NCBI GenBank assembly: GCA_022885665.1
Contig: JAGQDJ010000237.1
Location: 286 to 64,285, forward strand
DNA length: 64,000 bases
From: Triops longicaudatus
Taxonomy: Eukaryota; Arthropoda; Branchiopoda; Notostraca; Triopsidae
Direction: 5' to 3'
Shown: positions 1 to 12,000 of the stretch, in pieces
How positions within the stretch are numbered: the first letter of the stretch is position 1
Layout: the number at the start of each line of letters is the position of its first letter
The notes under the pieces: generated by a model
The model's input: only the letters and a program-made list of their open reading frames with translations
Databases searched by the model: none
Told to the model about the DNA's origin: nothing
Made by a program: the position numbers and the translations under genes

Positions 1-99
1 GCGCTAATACATCTAGCTTATAGCGTTTCTCTGCCCTCTTCCCATACAAATCACACAAATATGGACTAAAAACAAACTATCGTATATAACCCATGGTTA

Positions 100-171
100 G
101 GGCGGGGGGCCCCCCTTGGCGGGGGGCCCCGGGGCATTTGCCCCTTTTGCCCCCCCCTTTATCCGGCCCTG
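100..171. mobile_element. hAT-type transposon terminus, GC-rich
   Basis: On the minus strand this stretch starts CAGGGCCGGATAAAGGGGGG and continues into runs of G and C, which is the look of a hAT terminal inverted repeat. It has the same orientation as the second terminus at 700-756, so the two are not the two ends of one element. It directly abuts the transposase fragment that starts at 172, which suggests either a nested insertion or a rearranged copy. No partner end is visible to the left within the window. Confidence 0.55.
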
Positions 172-438
172 ATGCATAGTGAACACCTGGAGACTACGTT
201 TCCCAATGCCAACACCGCTCTCCGCATCTATTTGTCCCTCCTGGTGACGAATTGTTCGGGAGAACGTTCGTTTAGCAAAATGGCCTTTATCAAAAGCAAG
301 CTCCGAACTGCGATGGCTCATGAACGCTTGAGTGGTCTAACACTTCTCAGCATTGAAAGCGAACTCCTTCGCCAGCTTGATTTTGACGAAACTATTCGTG
401 TTTTTGCTGCTGTAAAATCACGCAAATGCCCTGTCTGA
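172..438 (+). pseudogene. hAT transposase C-terminal dimerisation domain, truncated
   Basis: This 88-residue frame carries the hAT family dimerisation signature near the C-terminus of the transposase: an ALRIYLSLLVTNCSGERSFS block at about residues 17-36, then IKSKLRTAM, ERLSGL and LLSIESELLRQLDFDE. Full hAT transposases run to about 500-700 residues. The BED finger and the catalytic core are missing here, because the frame begins immediately after a foreign GC-rich transposon end. It stops at a TGA at 436-438. The remaining piece cannot be an active transposase. The hAT assignment is firm. The subgroup (ZMYM/THAP-like against Tip100-like) is not decided. Confidence 0.85.
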
Positions 439-570
439 TCAATAATTACTTTAGTTTTAGTAATACTGGCATTACTGCATTTTTGTACCACTTAATATAG
501 CCAGTTGTTCATCACACAATTACAGTATTCATAATAAAAGAGCATGTCGCAATGCCGGATTTCATTTTTT

Positions 571-681
571 TCCCTGTTTTATTTGTCCCTGTGTAATTTG
601 TCCCTGTCTAATTTATCCCTGTCTCATTTGTCCCTGTTTTATTTGTCCCTGTCTAATTTGTTCCTGTCTAATTCGTCCAAG
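571..681. repeat. 15-bp minisatellite, about seven units
   Basis: Diverged tandem copies of a 15-bp unit, roughly ATTTGTCCCTGTCTA, lie in the 3' non-coding part of the hAT element. Units differ by one or two bases. Confidence 0.85.
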
Positions 682-1911
682 CTTAATACATAAAGGCTTA
701 AAGGGCCCCCCGCCAAAATTTTGCCCCAGGCCCCCCGACCCCTTAATCCGGCTCTGCCGGCGGGACCTCGTTCGTCACACTGGGCTTGACTTCTTTGCGA
801 TTTTCGGACATCAAGTTAATCTTTCTCTGCCTATGCCGATGGGCTTAGTGAAGGATACGTAAGCATTTTCAGTCTTTTCTGTTTTTAGGGAGGGGACTAG
901 AAGTTTATGTCCCTAATTAGGAATAACAAGCTCTTATTGGAGCTATCCCGGATCTTTACCATAATGTGACATTAAAAGTCAACACACTGTTCAGTTTTTG
1001 ACTCTCTGTATTACTTTCACGGAGTGAGCAATACCAGCCAGAAGGAACCAACTCGACCAGTGAGCGGACTATCCCCTTTTACACCGGCACGTTCCTGCCG
1101 AGCCAGCAACCTAGGCCGGACGCAACTCTCAGCTTACCGCTGTAATGTTTCCGACCTGGCAGCTGAATCCGTAGGAAGCCGCGCAAGGCGCGTTCACAAC
1201 GTGACATTATAGTATATTTGGTTTTTAATCTGATGTTATCTTTTCTCGAAAAATACTCCTGCGTTCAAGAAACTAAATGGCAACGGTGAACGCAATTATG
1301 TACAGGGTCGAGCAAAGTGGGAGTTTTAACGTAGCTAGTGAGCTACGACAGGAGAGCGAGTTTTAACATATAACAGCCAACAGAGTCGACAAATTTGGAA
1401 GGTAGCTTGAAACCCATCCACAAGATTCAACGCAGTAAAACTATCTCGTAAGTTTCCGCTCTATTGCGATTTTTTAACAGAATCACACTAACAGTTATTT
1501 TTAATTCAATTGTGTTGCCCGTATCTATTATAAGAATTAGAAGGACGCCATACAGAACGCCTAGCTCACAGCCGCTACAGATAACGTGTGGAGCCAATTT
1601 CAAATGGGGGGAAGATAGCACCATGGGTATCCGCTCAACAAGCGGGGAATAACATCATCTCATGTTGTCAAGCTTATTAGAAACACGTTCTCGCTTCTTG
1701 TACCAAGTCTCTTACTATGACATATGGATGGTTTATTATAGTTTATCCAGTCTCGCTACGCATCTGGTCGTAAGGTAAAATTTTAATACACTTCACATTA
1801 TAGCCTCTAAACTGTTTGTTGCGATATAAAAAAAAAAAATTGCCGCAGTCCGTGCATAAGAAACACAACAAGTATTTCGTTCCTACAAAAACTGTATCGT
1901 CGTATACAGGT

Positions 1912-2594
1912 ACGTTTAATTTAGTCAATATGTTTCAACTTAGGAAAAAAAACTCGGAATGTCTCAGATACGTATTTCAGCCGTAGCTCCATTTTGGGAA
2001 CTTCCAGAATTTGAAACTAGGAAGCTGTCCACGTTAATTAAGCTGATTGGCGTGTTAATAAAATCGACCAATTATCAGCACCCAGACGACGGTAAAATTA
2101 CAGATGTGGACAATAGCAATATTGTCTTGGCTCTTCGGGAGCAAAGGGGGATGCGTCGTTTCGAACACAACCCAGAAATGGAAAAGAAGGCGCAAACGAA
2201 GTCGAATGACTTTTTTAAACCAATCAAAGCCCACTTTGAGCAACCAACCCCACAAACTGAGGCATTCTTCAAGGTGACAACCTGCAAGCAATTCTTGAAA
2301 TATTCTTGGAACCACAGCTCGGACTCGTGCGGAAGCTGCTTCATTCTTAACTCTTGAAGACGAAAAACTGATTCTCGTCTCAGGCCGCTGTAGTTACGGT
2401 GCCTTCGCACGGTTTTGGTTCCTGTAACTAAAAATTCGCGACTGTACGCCTTTGCGTCACTTGCAAAGCGTGGAACTGCGGTTCCAGCGAATCCTGTAGC
2501 ACTTTTAACAAGTGATTTTGCCCAGGCTCCTTTAGCTTGGTCCATGAATGCAACGAATGTCGTAACTCAGCACGTTTAATTTAGTCAACATGTT
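1912..2594. repeat. Segment flanked by 23-bp direct repeats
   Basis: The 23-bp string ACGTTTAATTTAGTCAAYATGTT occurs at 1912-1934 and again at 2572-2594, with one difference and an offset of 660 bp. Similarity extends weakly about 15 bp to the left of each copy. The enclosed DNA contains the overlapping open frames at 1959-2357 and 2075-2545. It could be an insertion with long target duplications or the residue of a segmental duplication. Confidence 0.5.
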
Positions 2595-3974
2595 AATGTT
2601 ATCGCGTCGGTACCCGATACGTCTGCTTCTATAAAAGCAAGACACTCTCGCTCCCCCTTGCCAATATCGAACGTTCAAAACACTAGGATGGCACGGCGGA
2701 CATGAAGAACGCCAGTGACAAGGTGCCTACCTTTGCGACGTCAGATTACATTTCGGGCTCAGGTCGTTTCCAAAGATCTTTTACCAGTTCGCTGACGTCC
2801 TTCATGCTATAGTCATAGCTTAGACTCCGTCTGTGGGAATCGACAATTGCATTGATTACTTCTGTAGATGATTTTTGAATCGCGTTGGCAAGATGGCAAC
2901 TGTGGCAAGTGTGGTAACCCCCTTTCAGAGGAAAAAACCGTCGAGTCTACAAGATTTCCATTGCTTAGCTTCGTCCTTGATTTTCGGAAAGAGCAATCGA
3001 ACTCTCCCCCGATTAGCTATTGACTATACAGGAAGATCCTCTCAGCCGCGATTAGAGCTAGCACCATCCAGAAAGCGAAGCTGGAATCTTTAACTGCTGG
3101 AACTCTCTGGTAGAAGTACATTTGTAACACGGAAAGTCATTCCGTGTCATAGAACGAGGGCTCTGCCAGTTCTGGTGGCCTGTCATACGTGGGGAAAGGA
3201 CTGTCGGGGAAGAACGATGCGTCCGTAAAAAGACCCTGGAGCTCCCACTGTTGAGACCCTATATATTATTGCAATTCTTCGTCGTCGGAAGGTCGGCTGA
3301 ATGAATGAAAAGAAGCTCGGCCATAGAAAATGGAATGCTTACCTAACAATCCACTGAATGTTCATAAAGTACAACTGTTCCAGCCGTCCAGTAGATTAGT
3401 GAGTCATACAATTCTTGTTAAATGAGGTCGAACGTGACACAAAAGACAGTTTTGACTAACCCGTACACCACTCCCGTCCAACCTTGATTGGTTCGCATGT
3501 AGATGCTTTTAGAACGCTTGTTGCTGTTTCAGAGCTGCAAATCGTTCGACAGTTATTACTGAAATTCTTTGTCTAGTTTTATCTCTTCGAAATATTTTCT
3601 CAAACATTTGATTCCTGCTGTTGTGAACGACAAATTACAGGACTGGATGTATTATCGGGGTTAAAAACGTCCACATTGACACCCATCACAGCGTTGTCAT
3701 CAACCTGACTCATTTTCGCAGTAAAATGGTCAAAACGCCTATGAAAAGGATCCGAAAATGAACATCAAGGAAAGCAGATAAACGAACTAATGAAGATGAA
3801 AACAAACCCAAGTTGAAGAAAACGAGGGAATGCACGCTGCCTATTCCGGTTACCTGAAATACCAAATTTTTCTCCCGATCCATACACGAAGGTATTTCTG
3901 GGTATCAAAATGCATCATAGCAATTCTGCAAATTTGAAAAAGCTTGAAACACATCAAGTTTCAGTAAAAAAAAG

Positions 3975-3980
3975 TTTAAT
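3975..3980 (-). promoter_or_regulatory. Candidate Wnt7 poly(A) signal ATTAAA
   Basis: The minus strand reads ATTAAA 23 bp after the Wnt7 stop codon. This is the common variant of AATAAA. Use of it would give a very short 3' UTR, and other signals further downstream are possible. Confidence 0.3.
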
Positions 3981-4003
3981 AGTGAACAAAATTTAAAAAG
4001 CAC

Positions 4004-4155
4004 TCATTTACAGTAATATTCCTCGGCTCTTTCCTTACAAGTATTGCACGTTACATGACAGCACCAATGAAATTTGCACTGACACTGCCACAGTCTAGTA
4101 TACTGATAGGTATTGTAGCCGCGACCACAACAAAGCGAGTTACATCCGCCTGCTC
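4004..4155 (-). CDS. Wnt7: Wnt7 coding exon 6: C-terminal cysteine knot and stop
   Basis: The exon encodes residues 302-351 with ten cysteines, including CCGRGYNTYQYTRLWQCQC, CKFHWCC and a terminal EEYYCK before TGA at 4004-4006. This is the receptor-binding hairpin region of Wnts. The acceptor TCATAG precedes 4155. Confidence 0.95.
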
Positions 4156-7100
4156 CTATGAGCAAAATAATAAAAATGAATTAACGCACGAAAATTAGCT
4201 GATATGTGCATATACTGAAACTAGTATCAAGTATATTGTTTTTCTTAAAATAGTAGAATCAAAAAGAGTAAAATAGAAAATAGTTAAAAAAAATAATGGA
4301 GTAGAATAAAATAAAGCAAGAAAAAATTAAGCAACTCAAGACACAAGGACTGTTATAATGTAAGCTTGTTTTAATTTTTTATTTTATATTTTACTCGCTG
4401 GCTTTTTAATTTATGTAACCTGATAAAGGTCTTCTTTATATTCATTTCCAAATCAACGTATAATTACGAAAGAAGTACTTTATACATAAATATATTCATA
4501 AGTAATTTAAGGAGTTATGTTATATCGTATTTTTTAAACAAATTTTCTACTAAGGGATTGTTTAAAATAATTCCTTGCAAAGAAGTCAAATGACTACCTT
4601 CCAAGGTACGGTTGCATTGACGTCCACTGACGCCCAACGACCCTTTGGCTGGATTGGCTTCACAGTAATTAGGAGACGATTCCAAATACACTAAATCTGT
4701 ATCGGAAATTTTTCCATAATGTCGATGTGACTTCCGGAGCTTCAGAGTATACTTTTGAGGTAATTTTTTGCTCCGACTCATAGAAACGGGTTTCGCTTCC
4801 AAGTACCTGTAATGAACCCCAACAAAATTTTAGCACACCAAGCTATTTTTCTGAACAAACATAATGTAGAAAAATATTTTCTTTTACTTGATTTGTAAAT
4901 AATCCCCGATTCGACGAAAAGGAGGTAATGATTGCCAGCACGTTTTCAAGGTGCAGCTTCCAGATACGCCATGGCATTTGCATTCGAGCTTCAAATTGAT
5001 GTGTACTGCCTGGTTGCGGTAATTACAATCCATAAAAAGGGGAAAAGTAAAAGGGTAATGAATAATACATTAAAAAAATAAATACTAAGAAAAACAGAGG
5101 TAAAGTAAACTTTGCATAAACTAACGCAAAAATTGTTCTTGCCAAGGCCTTACTTTTCTTCCCACTTTATTGTTATGCAAATTCATCAGGCTCCGAGCGT
5201 CTTGCTCCAACTCACGGGCATCCACGAAACGCTTGGCAAACTGGATCCCGTACCCAACGTCCACCGAACAGCCGCCCCATTTCCAATTAGCTAACTGACC
5301 AGCTTTACCTATCGGCACGCCCCTTTTCTTCGTATCGCAGCCACACGCCGTAATGTTACCCCGACTACAAGCCTGGGTCACTGAATACGCAATTCCCGCG
5401 CTCCATATTGAGTATGCCACCGCTGCTTCTCGACTTCCTATGGAGAAAGCAAAATACTTCATTGCCATTATCTTTAATACATCGGTCAATTAAACAAGAA
5501 AATACGTCTAACCTATTCAGATTCAAGAAACTCAATCATCTTCGACTTTCAGGTGAAATTAATACAAACAAAGACAAATTTCAAACCAAAACAATTTAAA
5601 GAGAAAATTTATATATTTAATACAGCTGTTTGGAAAATGACATATCGGTCATATCAAATTGATTTGAAGAGAGTTTTCAAGTAACCAAAATTCAGCTTAA
5701 AATTAACTCTGGAATTTTTAAAACAAAATATTCACATAAAAAAAGTCTATTCGTAGGGAAAGTCAAGTAAAACCACTAAAAAGTTTTCAAAGCTAATGAA
5801 AGCAACACAAGGTACTTGTTTCCACTTTTTTCCTAAGATTCAAATCTACGAATGTAGACTGTCAAATCTACGTCAAATTTACGAGTGTACACTGTAAACC
5901 GTGATTGTTCTAACGCAAGGAGTAACACGAATTTTTTTGTGGGAAACCTCTCCGGAAGTGTCATCCAAACGTCCATTTTCTTTTGGCTTTCAAAATTGTT
6001 CCTGTGTGGGGTAACTTTTGAAAGTATATTTTTTTCCTTAAAAAAAGTATTAACACATGCAAACTCGAAGGTACAAACTCAGTAACTTATTCAATTCTAA
6101 AAAGTATTTTACAGAGCAACAACTTTTGTTTTATTTTTCTAGAAAAATCAGGCGAAATATCCAAGAAAAACGATGACGAAACGTACGTTTTTGTTAAAAA
6201 TAAAATAAGCTGATGGTGCTCATGTAAGGAAACAATAATGCGTCCCCAAATTTTCCTTTTATTAGAGGCAAGAAACGCGCTTAAGCAGATCTTTCTGCCC
6301 AATGTGGGTAAAAATTAAATTTCAATGAAAGACTTTGTTAATCAGATCGAGATTTTTTTCAGCAAAATTAAAGGCAATTGGATAAGTTATGCCTAAATTT
6401 TAATGAACTGTCTTAGACCATTGTTGTGGATTGGGCTTGCAATCAACAGGGATTAAGTAAACTAGGACTGATTCGGAGGAAAAAAGGCTTCGTTCAAATT
6501 TGTACTTGAACCTTACTTCCAAGTGGATAAAATACACCGTTATGGACAGATTTAATTTTCTTTTCTCCAAATCATACGTTGTGTTGCCGTCCTTTTTATA
6601 GAATGAGCTTACAAAAACTGAAACAATAACTGACAGAATAGACACGAAAGTGTCCTTGAAACGTTAGGTTTATTTTGAAGAATAAAAATGGTTTGAAGCC
6701 GGAACTGAACTAGCTTTTGTTACCTTTGAAGTTACCCAATTCTGGTTTCTGCAAATCTGACTTTGAATAAACAATATTGAAAGTAGAAATAATTAGTAAG
6801 CCAAAGTTTATCTCTCTCCAGGACGAAGGGAGCAGTAATTGTCTATTTCACTTTAAAGTTTAAGCTCCGATGATTAACGGCTATTGCGTCTTTTCAAAAA
6901 GATGAAGACTTGTAATTGTAGGGAATACACGAAATTCTGAGTTAATTTGCTTTCCGCTTAAACTAGGTGCGTCTGAATGTAACATTACCTTAAACACAAG
7001 CTGAAACTCTGCTCCAGAGTTGTAATTAGTCGGCAATGAAAACACGCGGTATGCAATTTTGGCGCAAAATTGGCAATGTGGTAGGTTGCTTCATCCCTAG

Positions 7101-8991
7101 AGGGCATTCTCTTTCCGTAACGGGTGATAAGTAGATGATTTCACTACCACAAGTGTTAGACTTTTATAACAACAAAACTTGGCCTATGCGAACCATAATT
7201 ATTCTACAGTTGACTAAAGAATTTTAATTTGCATTTAATCAGGTGTGACTATCATTCACGGTTATCAATCCCTAAATTTAACCCAAAAAAAAAACAAGCG
7301 ACATGGAATGTTCTAGATCCCGACCGTGATAGGAATTGTCAGCCCCTAGAGGGCACATATATCCACTTTTTCCTTCTGACATTTACTGCGCCAACAAAAG
7401 TTATATTACAACTCCTCCTGCAAGTATGTATAGTACACCTTTTTACGACTGACTAATTACAGAGTAATTTTCTCCCGGACCTGAGCTTGTCAAGGCGAGA
7501 AAAGTGTTGAATGTTTTATGTTGTGCTTACCTACAGGAACTACATGACCAAACACAGAGTACAAGCCTCCCGAAGACGTACAGTTCCAACGGTGATGCCG
7601 AAACTGGAATTGGCATTCAGCGCGCGCTAATCGAGCCCCCTCCCCGGCTGCAGCCACGGCTTGCGGTGATTTAGAGCATATCTTTTTCTGGGGCTCCGTC
7701 AGTCCAGCAATCCGACCGCAGAGAATGTCAGCACCAAACGCCATTACCGGTACCATGGTTAACCTTTCAAGTCAAACAAAAGGTATCTTAAAAAAAATGT
7801 CACCAAATTTATTACCTTTCAAACCAATGCCATTTTAACCCACACTTTAGCCCCTTACCACCTTCTCACCCACCCCAAAAATGTATCTCACAGCCTTGAT
7901 TGACAAATGGCGCGAAAACCAGGGGAAAAGGAGCAGTACTCAAGGCTTATGGCGTTTTAGGCCTAAATCGCGATCTAGATCGGTTATCGGCAAGTAGCCC
8001 TATTTAGCTCATTAGTGTAACGACCCTTAACTTGACAAGGTGTTTTTCTTCTTTTTTCGACAACTACGTGGAGGGTCTCGCAGTTTAAAGGGATTGAAAA
8101 GCATGTGGAAAGTCTTTTTTTTTTTGTTGCTGTTCCTGAACAGCTGCTTTAGTTTTTCCTACCTCCCAACAAGTTGGTGACAAAACTTGACTTAGTGGCT
8201 GTTACACCACCAGCATTTCACATTCAGCGTAACCGAACGAGTCGGGGCAGAAGAGACATGGCTTGGCATTGAAACGCCTGACTTAACCAATCAGTTTACA
8301 ATGGCTATAGGTGAGGGCACCGATCCATCTTATGAAATGGGGGGTTCTCCCAACTTCATTTTCTCATCTCCCCTAAACCCAGTGCCGAAGGTGAATCTTC
8401 CACACCCCTTCATTTCTAATAATCTCCACTTCCCATTATCTTGCCAGACCGTTCTTTCCTTTCTTTCCGAAAACCCTCTCAACAATTAAGATAAACTGGA
8501 AAGATAGTTTGGACAAAATTCTTCGGCTATTTTTTTAAATTTCCAATACACTTTCGTGAAAAGAAACGTTTGAAAGCATTCTCTCCTTCTTTTTATCTTC
8601 CAAATGTTGTGGAAACTGTACGAGATAGAAAGGTCGACAGTGCAACCTTTTAAGCAAAAAGAGAAATAGAAAAAAATGCTTGGTTAGAACAGGAAAACTA
8701 TTTTTATTCCATTTTTCTCCCGTCAAAGAAAAATGCCGATTTCCCCGCATTCTCCCGTCTAGGGCAACCTAAACGAACTATCAACACCATATAGGGTCAT
8801 TTTTCCATTTGCATAATTAAAAAAATACTGACCAGAATCCATGAATCTTTCTTTGTGTTTTCAGGTGAAAACTTGCACAGAATGCTAAAAAATGGTCCAA
8901 AAATTATAATCTAGAAAATATGCATATCCATCCGCCAAGGTTGCTTAACGAACTGGAAAATGTTCCAGCCGTGTCTGGAAATTTCGAAACT

Positions 8992-9022
<31 letters not shown>

Positions 9023-12000
9023 CCTTAACGCGCCATGAAAAGCTTAGCAATGAAATTTGCATCGATCCAAGAAAGGTGAAATTTGAAATTTGCATCGATC
9101 AAGGTGTTGACTAAATTACTAAAGTTTTAGCCCAGAGACTGCGAATTTTATAATTTAAAGAAGTTTTCTTGTCAAGTTGAGATTTTTTCAACGAAGTTCA
9201 TTGTGTACGTAGAGTTTTAATATGCTTCATCGTTTAATAACTTGAAAATGGCAATGGTAACGAATGTAAAAAATCTTGCGAAGGGCAAAAAATTTAAACA
9301 TTTTCTAACACTTAAACGATTAAGCTAGGTCGAGCACAGTGCAAAATTGTTGTACACCGACTTATGTAAGAAATGAGTAACTGCGCGAATTGTTGTGAGT
9401 TAAATAACGAAAATCACACATTTGATTTCGACTCTAGAAATATATGTTCAAGTTTTCTGTGTCGTGAGCGTTGTAGTTGTTTCCCCTGTGATAAAAGCAT
9501 GTAAAAATCAGCAGTGAGATCTATATAGATTGGATGTCAAACATGTTTTATTACCGTTGACGAGCTGATTGTTCTTATCGTTATTATTATTGTTAGTGTT
9601 TTGTAGCGTGAGCGAAGCTCGTTGCCACAAACAGAATTTTAATGAATAATTTCCATAAAAAATGAAGTTGCATAAGCTAGATGCTAACTTGATGGCAGTG
9701 TTAAAAAGCCATGAATAATTTCCTCTGAAATAACGAGTGTCTTACTTTTGGACCTAGGTAGTGAGTGACACATAACATTTAGTATTTTCTTACGAAAATT
9801 AAATGAAAACTGACATGAACTGTCCAGTGAAACGAACATTGATATTTTTTAAAAAATTTCAGCAATGGTCATTTTAGCTGCTAACAAAAATATGTGCTCC
9901 ATATATAGTACTTACAACGTAACTGAATTTAATTCAAATCAATATGACATTAACTAATCTAATCTAACCCTGGCCTAAACTAACCTAAGCGAGCTGGACC
10001 TAACATAACACAAATTATCTAACCTATCTTAACCTAGAAACTGACATAAACTAGTAGAACTATCCTAATTCACAAAAATGAACCCAAGCTCAACAAACCC
10101 AGCGTTGTTGACTCAACTCACCCAACCGACTTAACCTAACATGAGGTGATCTAACTAGCCCAACGTTAACCAACTTAACTAATCTAAACATACCTGGCTC
10201 ACCTAAACCACCTAACTAATTAAAACTTCAAGTAACCTAACAATTATATTTAAGTAACTTAACGTAACCTTACCTGACATTACCTAACGCAATCTAACAT
10301 ACCTAACCTTACCTCAGCGAAGGTAGCTTAAGATAACCTGTCATGAAGTAAACTAACCTAACCTAGCTGAAGTTTTTTCATAGGTCTGTCTTGGACTTTT
10401 TATGTATGACTGTGTATATGTGTATTTAAATAGGTTAGTAAATAAACTAAATATTATTATTTTAAAGGTCAATAACCTTGGCTTACGGTGGGTTACCTTT
10501 AACTTTACTTCTCTGTCTACCAGCGTAGACATTCGCCTATCAGGTGTTATTTTCAGGTTATGTTACAGAAAGGTATAAGAAGAATAACTGAGATAGTAAC
10601 AGGTAAGTAAAGTACCCAATAAGTTCAAACATGACAACGCAACCTCATCGAAACAAACTTCTAATACGCCATAAAGCTCAGCACAATCTCCACTACACAG
10701 TATCTGTACCCACTACGTTCAAATCTCACTCTCCCCTTTCTTCCCTAATTTCCTTTGTTTCGCCAATTGCCATTCCGCCACTTTCTTTCAAAGTTCAGTG
10801 CAACGTCCTGGGCAGTGCAGTACTCCCATTCACCTTTCCTCAATACAAACTTATTGCTCCTTTTGCCTTAACCTCTTGGTTGGTCAATTTCCCTCACCAT
10901 TACCACCACCATTACCATTACCGCATTACCAGTGCCTCCCTGGGTGGCTTTTTACAGCTTTTCCCTTCCTCTGTCCCGCATTCCGCTCGTCCTCTTAAAG
11001 CTTTTCGCACACGATTTTTCGTACACTACCGACAACTTCATTTCCGGCCAGTCTTAATATCGGTTTTAAAACTTGGTAACAAGAAAAACCCCTCCATTGC
11101 CAATGGGCCATTGACTCACCAGGCGGTCGCCCACCCGACATCACGTCTCGCCCCTCCCCCTCCTTCCATTTTTTCTTCCGTTACTTCACATGCAATCTTT
11201 CTCTGACGTGTGACAAGAAAATTATGTTCCAATCTGCGCCAGCTTCTTTTTTCTTTTCATTGTCTCATTTTTCTTTGTCTTTTCCTACACCGTTTAAAAA
11301 TAAAACATAATTTCCAAATAAAAGGTTTTACAAGTCTTAAAACTCCACTTTATGACGTCCGTTACGTGGCAAATTATTTCACCCATTGGCATACAATCAC
11401 GCTGTTAAGCAGCGATAACAAAACATGATGGGGTCTCAGCAGGAGCTTAAAACGGCCCTTCAACAATTTCCGCACCGATCTCGTTTTTATTTTTTCTAAA
11501 AATCTTTTTTTCTTACTCGCACGCTTTCTTTTTTTTTCGTCCGGTACAGCCAATGTTCTCCAATTGAACTCGGGTGTTAAAACACTCCTTTTCACAGGTA
11601 AAACCCTCGAAAATCGCAATCGACTCCCCAACTTACTCACAGAACCTTTTGTTACAAAAACGACGACGAAGATGAATAGAATAACGCCAAGTGTTGAAAA
11701 TGACTCAGGTAGTTCCCCAGTTTTAAAACGCAATTTAAAGTTCATTTTCCAGTGACAACTTATGCGAGCCAAACGCCGTTCCTCTAACCATTTTAGGACA
11801 GTAAAGAGGGCGCCACTGCTCTGTTCCCTAGCCAGTTTTATGGACATCGATCATATTTGTCTTGCATTGCTGCCAGTACAAAAAATGATCTTAGCAACGC
11901 AGAATTTGACAACTTTCAACCTTGTCAACGAAACGAATGGTACGAGATAAAAATACAAATAAAAATTAGAAAGAAAAGCGAAATGCAAAACTTTTCTAAA

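Larger units (their letters stand above)
172..756 (+). mobile_element. 3' part of a hAT DNA transposon with right terminus
   Basis: The transposase fragment is followed by a 3' non-coding part with a minisatellite. The element ends with a GC-rich terminus at 700-756, reading GGGCCCCCCGCC and then TTAATCCGGCTCTG on the plus strand. Its reverse complement begins CAGAGCCGGATTAAGGGG, closely similar to the terminus at 100-171. The left end and the 5' half of the transposase are absent. Confidence 0.6.
757..4003. other. Intergenic DNA downstream of Wnt7, no gene recognised
   Basis: No recognisable coding exon was found. A GC-richer patch at about 1020-1205 is bounded by a short direct repeat (GTGACATTA near 966 and 1201). 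A 132-codon open frame at 1959-2357 and a 156-codon frame on the other strand at 2075-2545 overlap. Neither resembles a known family or is flanked by convincing splice sites. Confidence 0.5.

Noticed and set aside
1020..1212. GC-rich patch as a possible rRNA or tRNA fragment
   Set aside because: No tRNA box A/B arrangement or recognised rRNA core sequence. No tRNA gene was found by eye anywhere in the window.
2075..2545. 156-codon minus-strand frame in the left flank
   Set aside because: It overlaps an unrelated plus-strand frame, has no motif and no splice or promoter support.
7490..7756. Treating the ATG at 7756 as the Wnt7 start
   Set aside because: It would give a Wnt without a signal peptide. 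A phase-matched signal exon exists at 12386-12441.
10631..11206. Longest open frame in the window, 191 codons on the plus strand
   Set aside because: It lies in Wnt7 intron 1 in a pyrimidine-biased stretch rich in CCATTA and CTTTCC words, has low-complexity composition and no recognisable motif. Probably chance.
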